Shown in pieces: positions 4,124 through 9,712 of a stretch of 9,712 bases of DNA; position 1 is the stretch's first letter, and every line of letters starts with the position of its first letter. Location of the stretch: assembly GCA_964487455.1 (NCBI GenBank), contig CAZARE010000421.1:1-9712 (forward strand). Direction: 5' to 3'. The notes beneath the pieces were generated by a model. It was not told the origin of the DNA, did not search any database, and saw nothing but the letters and a program-made list of their open reading frames with translations. The position numbers and the translations under genes are program-made. Source of the DNA: DASWJZ01 sp964487455. Lineage in GTDB: Bacteria; Pseudomonadota; Alphaproteobacteria; Rhizobiales; Afifellaceae.

Positions 4124-5930
4124 ACGCCACCTTGCGGCTCTTCCCCCGGCGTTCTCTTTCCCCAGCGGCCCTGAGGACAGCGGAAAGCTCGCTGCCGGGC
4201 CGCGCGGCGCTGAAGAGAAAGCCCTGCACCTCCGAGCATCCGACGGCGGCAAGCTGCTGCAATTGCGTTTCCGTTTCCACGCCCTCCGCCGTCGTGGCGA
4301 TGCCGAGACGCGCACCGAGATTGACGATTGCCTGCACGATGGCTTCGCAACCGCCGCCTTCGCCCATCTCCTGAACGAAGGAGCGGTCGATCTTGATCTT
4401 GTCGAAGGGGAAGCAGCGCAGATAGCTGAGCGAGCCATAGCCGGTACCGAAATCGTCCATGGCGATCGATACGCCGAGGCTCTTTAGTCGATGCAGCGTG
4501 CGGAGCGTGCTTTCCTCATTCTGCAAGAGCAAGGACTCGGTGATCTCGAGTTCCAGCCGGTGAGGCGCTAGCCCGGAGTCCGCCAGCGCCGCGACGACAG
4601 ATTCAACGACATCGCCATTGCGGAACTGGTCGGGGGAAAGATTGACCGCGAGCCTGAGGTCGCCCTCCCAGGATGCGACCTCCCGGCAGGACTGGTGCAG
4701 GACCCATTTCCCGATTGGCGTGATGAGGCCGATCTCCTCGGCGACGGAAATGAACGCCCTCGGCGGCACCAGCCCCCGGGTGGGATGGTTCCACCGAAGC
4801 AGCGCCTCCACGCCCGTCACGCGGCCCACCCGAGCATCGAGAAGCGGCTGGTAGTGGACTTCGAACTCGCCCGACTGCAGCGCCTGTCTCAGGTCCATCT
4901 CGATGGCGCGGCGCGCCTGCGCCGCCGCGTCCATGAAAAGCTCGAAGAAGCGAAACGTGTTGCGCCCGTCGGCTTTCGCCCGATAAAGCGCCATGTCGGC
5001 GTTGCGAAGAAGCTGGTCGGCGTCGGATCCATCGCCCGGCGCCAATGCCACGCCAATGCTCGTCCCGTTCACCACCCGGTGGCCCTCGATCTCGTAGGGC
5101 TCGCTGAGCTCGTTGACGATGCGCCGCGCCAAGGCTTCGGCCCGCCGCGCATCCGAGGCCACCTGAATGATGGCGAACTCGTCGCCGCCGAGACGCGCGA
5201 TGGAATCCCCCTCACGCAAGCACCTGCGCAGCCGCCGGCCGACCTCCGTCAGCAAAGCGTCGCCGACCGGATGACCGAGCGTGTCGTTGACGTTCTTGAA
5301 GTTGTCGAGGTCGAGGCAGAGCACCGCGAAACTGCCGCCGCGCGGCAACCGGCCGAGCGCCATGTCCATCTGCTCGCGAAAGCGCACGCGGTTGGGCAGG
5401 CCAGTCAGCACATCGTGATGCGCCAAATAGGCGATCTGCGCCTCGGCCTTGCGCCGGTCGGTGATGTCTTCGTGCGTGGAGACCGATCCCCCGCCCGGCA
5501 GCAGTCGGTGCGTGATGGCGATGATGCGGCCGTTTTTGAGCTCGTCCACCGCGTACCAGGAGTCCTCACGCACGGAGGCGAGCCGGCTCTCCACGTAGTT
5601 ATCTTGATCCTTGGGCGAGCTGCCGACCGCGACACGCTCTTCGAGAATGGCACGGAGCGGCGTGCCGGGACGCGTGACCTGCGGCTTCAGGCCATACATC
5701 TCCGCGTAGCGGTCGTTGCAGACGAGCAACCGCCGCTCGCTATCGAACATGCAAAGGCCCTGCGACATGTTGCTGAGGGCCGCGTGGAACAGCCGGTTCT
5801 GTTCCACCGGTTCGAGCTGCCATTCGTTCAACGCCTCGATCGAGGTGCCTGCGCCTGCGCCGCTCCGGCGGTCGACCTCGTTCGCCCGCGGGTCGGGGGC
5901 GCGTTCACGGTCGCTGTCGCGTCCGCCCAT
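4122..5930 (-). CDS. PAS-GGDEF-EAL cyclic-di-GMP diguanylate cyclase/phosphodiesterase
   Basis: Soluble-looking protein of about 602 residues with no membrane span. Numbering here counts from the first ATG. A PAS domain (about 45-160) contains LFHAALSNMSQGLCMFD and ends in DITDRRKAE. The GGDEF domain (165-330) has LTGLPNR, an intact GGDEF (249-253) and an RxxD product-inhibition site, REGD (240-243). The EAL domain (340-590) has EALLRW (376-381), NLS (431), ELEITES (461), DDFGTG (493), KIKID (512), AEGVE (549) and QG (570). All metal and catalytic residues look intact, so both c-di-GMP synthesis and breakdown are possible; the in vivo balance cannot be read. Two ATGs stand in tandem: GGGAGG (5935-5940) lies 1 nt from the ATG at 5933 and 4 nt from that at 5930, so 5930 is preferred. 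Confidence 0.93.
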   Translation of the reverse strand: MGGRDSDRERAPDPRANEVDRRSGAGAGTSIEALNEWQLEPVEQNRLFHAALSNMSQGLCMFDSERRLLVCNDRYAEMYGLKPQVTRPGTPLRAILEERVAVGSSPKDQDNYVESRLASVREDSWYAVDELKNGRIIAITHRLLPGGGSVSTHEDITDRRKAEAQIAYLAHHDVLTGLPNRVRFREQMDMALGRLPRGGSFAVLCLDLDNFKNVNDTLGHPVGDALLTEVGRRLRRCLREGDSIARLGGDEFAIIQVASDARRAEALARRIVNELSEPYEIEGHRVVNGTSIGVALAPGDGSDADQLLRNADMALYRAKADGRNTFRFFELFMDAAAQARRAIEMDLRQALQSGEFEVHYQPLLDARVGRVTGVEALLRWNHPTRGLVPPRAFISVAEEIGLITPIGKWVLHQSCREVASWEGDLRLAVNLSPDQFRNGDVVESVVAALADSGLAPHRLELEITESLLLQNEESTLRTLHRLKSLGVSIAMDDFGTGYGSLSYLRCFPFDKIKIDRSFVQEMGEGGGCEAIVQAIVNLGARLGIATTAEGVETETQLQQLAAVGCSEVQGFLFSAARPGSELSAVLRAAGERERRGKSRKVA

Positions 5931-5941
5931 CATACCTCCCT

Positions 5942-5958
5942 CACCGCAACGCGCGGTG
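5942..5958 (-). promoter_or_regulatory. Hairpin just upstream of the cyclic-di-GMP gene's ribosome-binding site
   Basis: In the minus-strand transcript CACCGC (5958-5953) pairs with GCGGTG (5947-5942) around GCGTT, ending one base before the SD GGGAGG. It could stabilise the leader or influence initiation. The same 135-bp gap also holds a 6-bp hairpin at 6021-6040 (ACGCCG/CGGCGT), 25 nt past the recR stop; it lacks a T-run on the minus strand, so it is not called as a terminator. Confidence 0.4.
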
Positions 5959-6065
5959 TCCCGGCAGCGTGCCTACAGCAAAAACGACTATGTACGATTA
6001 ACCGGGAGCCGAACTTCGCCACGCCGTCGTAATGCGGCGTTTACGTTCTTCCGCAGGCGAGGCGG

Positions 6066-6671
6066 CTAGAATGGCGTGCGGCTCCTCATGGCGGCGGCTA
6101 GCGTGCCGTCATCGAGATAGTCGAGCTCGCCGCCGACCGGCACCCCGTGCGCGAGCCGCGTCACCTTCGCGCCGCAGCCGGCGAGCTGGTCGGTGATGTA
6201 GTGCGCGGTAGTCTGGCCCTCGACCGTGGCGTTCATGGCAAGCACCACTTCGCCTATTCCGCCGGCCCGAACCCGAGCGCTGAGCGAGGCGATGTTGAGG
6301 TCGTCCGGGCCGATGCCGTCGAGCGGCGAAAGCACCCCGCCGAGCACGTGATAACGGCCGCGGGTCGCAGCCGCGCGCTCAAGGGCCCAAAGGTCGCCCA
6401 CGTCCTCCACCACCACCAGCGTCGAGGGATCGCGCCGCGCATCGGCGCAGACGGTGCAAGGGTTCTGGGAATCGACATTGCCGCAGACGGAGCAGACCGA
6501 GACGGCCGCCGCCGCGTCGGCGAGCGCCTTGGCGAGCGGCTGCATCAGCCCTTCGCGCCTCTTGATGAGGTGGAGCGCCGCGCGGCGTGCCGAGCGCGGG
6601 CCCAATCCCGGCAATCGGGCGAGCAGCTGGATGAGGCGCTCGATCTCCCCCCCGACCACGGGCTGAGCCAT
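6066..6671 (-). CDS. recR: Recombination mediator protein RecR
   Basis: The 201-residue protein has normal RecR length and order. A helix-hairpin-helix with LPGLGPRSARR lies near residue 20, and a four-cysteine zinc finger follows (Cys60, 63, 72 and 75 in CSVCGNVDSQNPCTVC). Then comes a Toprim domain starting VVVEDVGDLWALE, and a C-terminal HGVPVGGELDYLDDGTL block. RecR works with RecO (and RecF) to load RecA on single-stranded DNA at gaps and stalled forks. The ATG at 6671 is 9 bp after the ybaB stop, with AGGA as SD 8 nt upstream. Its place after dnaX and ybaB is the classic bacterial order, so it is likely co-transcribed with them. Confidence 0.97.
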   Translation of the reverse strand: MAQPVVGGEIERLIQLLARLPGLGPRSARRAALHLIKRREGLMQPLAKALADAAAAVSVCSVCGNVDSQNPCTVCADARRDPSTLVVVEDVGDLWALERAAATRGRYHVLGGVLSPLDGIGPDDLNIASLSARVRAGGIGEVVLAMNATVEGQTTAHYITDQLAGCGAKVTRLAHGVPVGGELDYLDDGTLAAAMRSRTPF

Positions 6672-6680
6672 CGGCGTTTC

Positions 6681-7004
6681 CTAGAACGGCAGCTTGAGCC
6701 CGGGCGAAAGCGGCAGGCCGGAGGTGAGCGATTTCATCTTCGCCTCCGCCATCGCCTCGGCCTTGCCCCGGGCATCGCGAGCCGCGGCGACGATGAGGTC
6801 CTCGAGAATCTCGATCTCCTCCGGCTTGGCGAGCGAGGGATCAATCGCGACGCGCTTCACGCCGCCCTTGCCGTCCACGAGCACCGTCACCAGGCCCCCG
6901 CCGGCCGTTCCGGTTGCCTCCATCGCGGATATTTCAGTCTGCAGGGTCTGCATCTTCTCCTGCAGCTCCTGCGCCTGCTTCATGATTCCAAGAAAATCGG
7001 CCAT
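6681..7004 (-). CDS. ybaB: Nucleoid-associated protein YbaB/EbfC family
   Basis: The 107-residue protein starts MADFLGIMKQAQELQEKMQT, the N-terminal helix of the YbaB/EbfC family. Next come the small sheet (GGGLVTVLVDGKGGVKRVAIDP) and the C-terminal helix (EIEILEDLIVAAARDARGKA). Family members form DNA-binding dimers and are found between dnaX and recR in most bacteria. The ATG at 7004 lies one base after the dnaX stop, with GAGGA inside the dnaX end as SD, so translation is probably coupled. An upstream in-frame extension to 7142 overlaps dnaX coding sequence and has no family similarity, so it is rejected. Confidence 0.96.
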   Translation of the reverse strand: MADFLGIMKQAQELQEKMQTLQTEISAMEATGTAGGGLVTVLVDGKGGVKRVAIDPSLAKPEEIEILEDLIVAAARDARGKAEAMAEAKMKSLTSGLPLSPGLKLPF

Positions 7005-7005
7005 C

Positions 7006-8754
7006 TCAATCCTCGTCGGTGATCGGGTCGAAGGCATCGCTTTCGGCCGCAGCCGTGAAGTCCTGGGGAGCGTCGCCGGCGTCGCCGTCGCGCTCGCGCA
7101 CGTCGACGATCTCCGCGCCCGGAAAGCGCTCGAGCACCTCACGCACCAGCGGGTCGGCCCGCACCTCCTCCATGATCGAGTCGCGCCCCTTCTGTCGGGC
7201 TTCGTGAACCGTCTCGGCCACGGTCTCCTTGCTAGTGATGGCCACGATCCAGCGCTGGCCGGTCCAGCTCTGCAGCGCCTGTCCGAGGCGCTGCGGAAGA
7301 TCGCGCTCCGCTTCGGCGGTCAACGCCACCTCGATCTGACCCGGCTCGAAACTGACCAGCCTGACATGCCGCTCCAGCTGAAAGACGAGCAGCCGGTCGC
7401 GCTCCGCCCTCGCACGGGCGATCACGTCCGCGAAGCTGCGCAGCGTGGGCTCGGGCTTGGTGATCGCGACGGGACCGGGCTTCGTCTCGGCGCGCTGCGC
7501 CGCGGCCACGGCTCGCGTCGCTCGCGGCGCCGCGCCTGGCGCCGGCGCGCGAGCCGATCCAACCATATGCGCAGGGGAGGACGCTGTCGGCCCGCCTTCC
7601 TCAAGCATGCGGATTGCCTCGTCTGGCGTCGGCAACTCGGCGGCGTGGCAAAGCCGGACGAGCACCATCTCTGCGGAGGCGAGGGGACGCGGCGCTTCGG
7701 CCGTCTCCTCAATGCCTTTCACCAGCATCTGCCAGGCGCGCGTCAGCGCCCTAAGCGAAAGGGTTTCGGCGAACGCCGCGCCACGCACGCGCTCCGTCTC
7801 CGAAAGGGCGGCGCTTCCGGCGGCGTTAGGCGCAAGCTTCAGCCGTGTGACGTAGTGCGTGAAGTCGGCAAGATCCGTCAAAACAATCAGGGGATCGGCG
7901 CCGGACTCATGCTGCGCGGCAATCTCCGCCAGCGCCGCGGCAGCGTCTCCTCGCATCACGTGCTCGAAGAGGTCGACGATCCGCGCCCGGTCGGCGAGAC
8001 CCAGCATCTGCTGCACGGCTGCCGCCTCGACCTTGCCGTCGCCATGGGCGATGGCCTGATCGAGAATTGACAGGGCGTCGCGGGCCGAGCCCTCCGCCGC
8101 GCGTGCGATCTGGCGGAGCGCCTCCGGCTCCGCCTCGACTTTCTCTTTCTCGGCGATCGCGGCGAGATGGGCGATCAAAAGCGCCGCGTCGATGCGCCGA
8201 AGATCAAAGCGCTGGCAGCGCGAGAGCACCGTCACCGGAACTTTTCGTATCTCGGTGGTGGCAAAGACGAATTTCACATGCGGCGGCGGCTCCTCAAGCG
8301 TCTTCAGAAGGCCATTGAACGCTTGCCTCGACAGCATATGGACTTCGTCGATGATGTAGACCTTGTAGCGGGCCGAGACCGGCGCGTAGCGCGCCGAATC
8401 AATGATGTCGCGGATGTCGTCGATGCCGGTATGTGAGGCGGCGTCCATCTCGATCACGTCAGGGTGGCGCCCCTCCATGATGGCGCCGCAATGCACGCCT
8501 TCCCGGTCGAGCTCGACGGTTGGCTCGCCGGACCTGTCGTCGTTCTCGAAATTAAGGCCGCGGGCGAGGATGCGTGCCGTCGTGGTTTTGCCGACGCCGC
8601 GAACGCCGGTCAGCATCCAGGCGTGCGGGACACGGCCGGCGGCGAAGGCGTTCTTCAGCGTTTTCACCATCGGCTCCTGGCCGATCAGGTCGTTGAAGCG
8701 CGCCGGGCGGTACTTGCGGGCGAGAACCTGGTAGCCGGATGCGGTGTCGTTCAT
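7006..8754 (-). CDS. dnaX: DNA polymerase III subunit gamma/tau
   Basis: The 582-residue clamp-loader subunit belongs to the replicative polymerase III holoenzyme. After MNDTASGYQVLARKYRPARF it shows Walker A GVRGVGKTTTAR (about 50-61), the segment EGRHPDVIEMDAASHTGIDD, Walker B VYIIDEVHMLS, sensor 1 FATTE, and the LSRCQRFDL arginine-finger motif. The rest is a tau-like tail rich in Ala/Arg (about 400-582). The zinc module usual between Walker A and EGRHPD is degenerate, with one Cys (VHCGAIMEGRH) instead of four, as I recall for alphaproteobacterial DnaX. No A-rich slippery heptamer is visible, so gamma made by frameshifting is not supported. ATG 8754 has GGAAGG three bases upstream and lies about 32 nt downstream of the SRP RNA. 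It heads the dnaX-ybaB-recR unit. Confidence 0.97.
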   Translation of the reverse strand: MNDTASGYQVLARKYRPARFNDLIGQEPMVKTLKNAFAAGRVPHAWMLTGVRGVGKTTTARILARGLNFENDDRSGEPTVELDREGVHCGAIMEGRHPDVIEMDAASHTGIDDIRDIIDSARYAPVSARYKVYIIDEVHMLSRQAFNGLLKTLEEPPPHVKFVFATTEIRKVPVTVLSRCQRFDLRRIDAALLIAHLAAIAEKEKVEAEPEALRQIARAAEGSARDALSILDQAIAHGDGKVEAAAVQQMLGLADRARIVDLFEHVMRGDAAAALAEIAAQHESGADPLIVLTDLADFTHYVTRLKLAPNAAGSAALSETERVRGAAFAETLSLRALTRAWQMLVKGIEETAEAPRPLASAEMVLVRLCHAAELPTPDEAIRMLEEGGPTASSPAHMVGSARAPAPGAAPRATRAVAAAQRAETKPGPVAITKPEPTLRSFADVIARARAERDRLLVFQLERHVRLVSFEPGQIEVALTAEAERDLPQRLGQALQSWTGQRWIVAITSKETVAETVHEARQKGRDSIMEEVRADPLVREVLERFPGAEIVDVRERDGDAGDAPQDFTAAAESDAFDPITDED

Positions 8755-8786
8755 GGCCCTTCCGGCGCCCAAGCTCGGGTCATCGT

Positions 8787-8898
8787 GGGAGGCGAGGCGG
8801 GAGGCTGACCAGCAACCCATGCCGGATCTCGTTGGGGCTGCTTCCTTCCGGACCTGACCCGGTTGGCGAGTGGCACGTCTGCCGCCAACCTCCCTCCC
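8787..8898 (-). ncRNA. ffs: Signal recognition particle RNA (4.5S RNA, small bacterial type)
   Basis: The minus strand contains the diagnostic SRP domain IV: GGTCAGGTCCGGAAGGAAG followed by CAGCC, with the GGAAG-type apical loop that contacts Ffh. The ends pair as GGGAGG (8898-8893) with CCTCCC (8792-8787), and further helix segments lie between (for example GTTGGC with GCCAAC). The RNA is the core of the particle that targets membrane proteins co-translationally. Placement directly upstream of dnaX is common in alphaproteobacteria. Exact ends are uncertain by a few bases, and no T-run follows, so some transcripts may read into dnaX. Confidence 0.95.
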
Positions 8899-8901
8899 AC
8901 C

Positions 8902-8930
8902 TATATCGCTGGGAAAGGCGTGGCTTTCAA
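8902..8930 (-). promoter_or_regulatory. Promoter of the SRP RNA gene, perhaps also of dnaX-ybaB-recR
   Basis: On the minus strand TTGAAA (8930-8925) and GATATA (8907-8902) are separated by exactly 17 bp. A start 6-8 nt downstream, at about 8894-8896, fits the predicted 5' end of the RNA within a few bases. No separate promoter is evident in the 32 nt between the RNA and dnaX, so dnaX may depend on read-through. Confidence 0.65.
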
Positions 8931-8934
8931 GGCG

Positions 8935-9000
8935 CGGCGCTCCCGCAAGCCGGATGGGCCGGCCGCGCAATCCGGGTTTCGCAAGGCTTGGCTCGGATTA
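8935..9000. repeat. Palindromic REP-like unit, diverged
   Basis: This stretch starts with CGGCGCTCCCGCA (8935-8947), which recurs exactly at 9041-9053. It contains the inverted pair CCGGAT/ATCCGG around a GGCCGGCC-containing loop (about 8949-8976), and ends with GCTTGGCTCGG, matched with one inserted base by GCTTGGCCTCGG inside the neighbouring repeat. It appears to be a relative of the adjacent element. No gene is seen in it. Confidence 0.55.
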
Positions 9001-9007
9001 TGCGGCT

Positions 9008-9114
9008 CGTAGCCCGGATGAAGCGAAGCGAAATCCGGGTCGGCGCTCCCGCATTGCGCTCAGCTTGGCCTCGGGTCGGCCGAGGGCGGACCCGGGGGCT
9101 TCATGCGGGCTACG
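9008..9114. repeat. Palindromic repeat with terminal inverted repeats, abutting the HAD gene
   Basis: The 107-bp element is bounded by GTAGCCCGGATGAAGC (9009-9024) and GCTTCATGCGGGCTAC (9098-9113). These are inverted copies with one mismatch in 16, extended by one more C/G pair at 9008/9114. Inside the left end, CCCGGAT...ATCCGGG encloses GAAGCGAAGCGAA, the look of dispersed REP-like repeats common in proteobacteria. It overlaps the last 5 bp of the HAD gene and provides its TAG stop. Confidence 0.75.
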
Positions 9115-9712
9115 GACTCCCGATAGCGTCGGCGATCTCGCCGACGAAGCGCCGCAGGTCATCCGTGACGAAGTCGACGTGGTCGTCGTCGCGGCCCTCG
9201 AACTCCCATTCGCCGTGAAAGACCTCGCGCGTGCCGGGCGGCACGACAAGCACGGTCGTCATGCCCACGGACTTAGGCACGGCCAGATTGCGCGAGAGGT
9301 CCTCAAACATCGCCGCCAATTGCGGCTGAACGCCGAAGCGCTTGACGAAGCGGTCGTAGGTCTCCTCGTGCGGCTTGGGCACGAGATTGGCGGCGACGAT
9401 GTCGAAGATGTCCTCGAAATGCTCGGGGAAACCAAGCCGCTCCGCCACCTTCTCCGCGTGCTGGCGCGAGCCGTTGGTAAAAATGTACTTCTTGCCGGGG
9501 AGACGGAGGATCGCGGCGCCGAGATCGGGGTCTGGCTGCACGGCCGAATGGTCGATGTCGTGCACGAACTCGAGGAACTCGTCGGGGTCGACATTGTGAC
9601 TGAGCATCAAGCCGCGCAGCGTGGTTCCGTGCACGCGGTAAAAATCCTTCTGGATGCGCTCCGCCTCGGCCTCGTCCACGTTGAGAAGCCGGCCGACATA
9701 GGCGCGGATGCG
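9110..9712 (-). CDS. Pyrimidine 5'-nucleotidase-like HAD hydrolase (N-terminus outside window)
   Basis: The last 200 residues are present. The frame is open through position 9712, so the true start and the catalytic DxD motif I are outside the window. The GTG at 9679 is internal, because the upstream codons (RIRAYVGRLL) continue the helical cap of the family. Visible HAD motifs are motif II in IFTNGS, motif III Lys in LVPKPHEETYD, and motif IV in AAMFEDLSRNL. The KDFYRVHGTTLRGLM and VHDIDHSAV blocks are typical of the bacterial Sdt1/PpaH-like branch annotated as pyrimidine 5'-nucleotidase, a cytoplasmic enzyme that dephosphorylates nucleotides or related phosphates; true substrate unknown. 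The protein ends ...IADAIGSP, and its stop codon lies in the adjoining palindromic repeat. Confidence 0.88.
   Translation of the reverse strand, partial: RIRAYVGRLLNVDEAEAERIQKDFYRVHGTTLRGLMLSHNVDPDEFLEFVHDIDHSAVQPDPDLGAAILRLPGKKYIFTNGSRQHAEKVAERLGFPEHFEDIFDIVAANLVPKPHEETYDRFVKRFGVQPQLAAMFEDLSRNLAVPKSVGMTTVLVVPPGTREVFHGEWEFEGRDDDHVDFVTDDLRRFVGEIADAIGSP

Noticed and set aside
3194..4174. 326-codon frame overlapping the zinc permease in another frame
   Set aside because: Arg-rich composition without homology signals, while the other frame carries all ABC-3 permease motifs.
4695..6032. 445-codon plus-strand frame antisense to the PAS-GGDEF-EAL gene
   Set aside because: No recognisable domain; it mirrors the codon bias of the clearly conserved minus-strand gene.
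6021..6040. Hairpin after recR as an intrinsic terminator
   Set aside because: The 6-bp stem is real, but there is no T-run after it on the minus strand; on the plus strand there is no gene for it to end.
7005..7142. N-terminal extension of YbaB into dnaX
   Set aside because: The family start MADFLGIMKQAQ is at 7004, with an SD directly upstream; the extension is dnaX coding DNA read in another frame.
6694..8070. 458-codon plus-strand frame antisense to ybaB and dnaX
   Set aside because: It lies opposite two conserved genes and shows no motif; shadow frame.
8935..9114. CRISPR array or insertion sequence in the repeat-rich gap
   Set aside because: No regularly spaced direct repeats and no transposase frame; the structure is that of short palindromic repeats.

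Overview
The window looks like chromosomal DNA of a high-GC alphaproteobacterium, most likely of the order Hyphomicrobiales (Rhizobiales). Reasons: the CobH/CobL aerobic cobalamin genes, a DnaX without zinc-module cysteines, the order SRP RNA - dnaX - ybaB - recR, GTG/TTG starts, and dispersed GC-rich palindromic repeats of a kind common in that group. All assignments come from reading the sequence and recalled family knowledge; no database search was run.

Layout. (1) 1-1995, minus strand: a cobalamin/cobalt operon read right to left. It holds a small secreted or membrane-anchored His-rich protein, the cobaltochelatase CbiX, precorrin-8X methylmutase CobH, and the first 31 codons of CobL. The genes overlap or nearly touch, so translational coupling is likely. 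CbiX carries an in-frame palindromic repeat inside its His-rich tail. (2) 1996-2292: a 297-bp divergent intergenic region. On the minus strand it is a structured leader ending in a hairpin that buries the Shine-Dalgarno of the first cob-operon gene. I could not find a standard cobalamin-riboswitch core. (3) 2293-3042, plus strand: a Crp/Fnr-family regulator without FNR-type cysteines and without an obvious cAMP pocket. (4) 3072-3149, minus: a tRNA-Cys-like gene with abnormal geometry. (5) 3300-4097, plus: an isolated ZnuB-type zinc ABC permease with a good intrinsic terminator. (6) 4122-5930, minus: a PAS-GGDEF-EAL cyclic-di-GMP protein with both catalytic motifs intact. (7) 6066-8898, minus: the housekeeping unit ffs (SRP RNA), dnaX, ybaB, recR. 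(8) 8935-9114: palindromic repeats. (9) 9110-9712, minus: a pyrimidine 5'-nucleotidase-like HAD hydrolase whose N-terminus lies outside the window and whose stop codon is supplied by the repeat.

How the genes relate: the cob genes act on sirohydrochlorin and precorrin intermediates, and the His-rich small protein upstream may help handle cobalt. The Crp-like regulator is divergent from the operon and could control it; two near-identical 14-bp motifs flank the regulator gene. The dnaX-ybaB-recR unit serves replication and recombinational repair. I see no clear new defence system or mobile system. The most unusual items are the tRNA-like gene, the coding palindromic repeat in cbiX, and the SD-masking leader before the small metal-binding-like protein.
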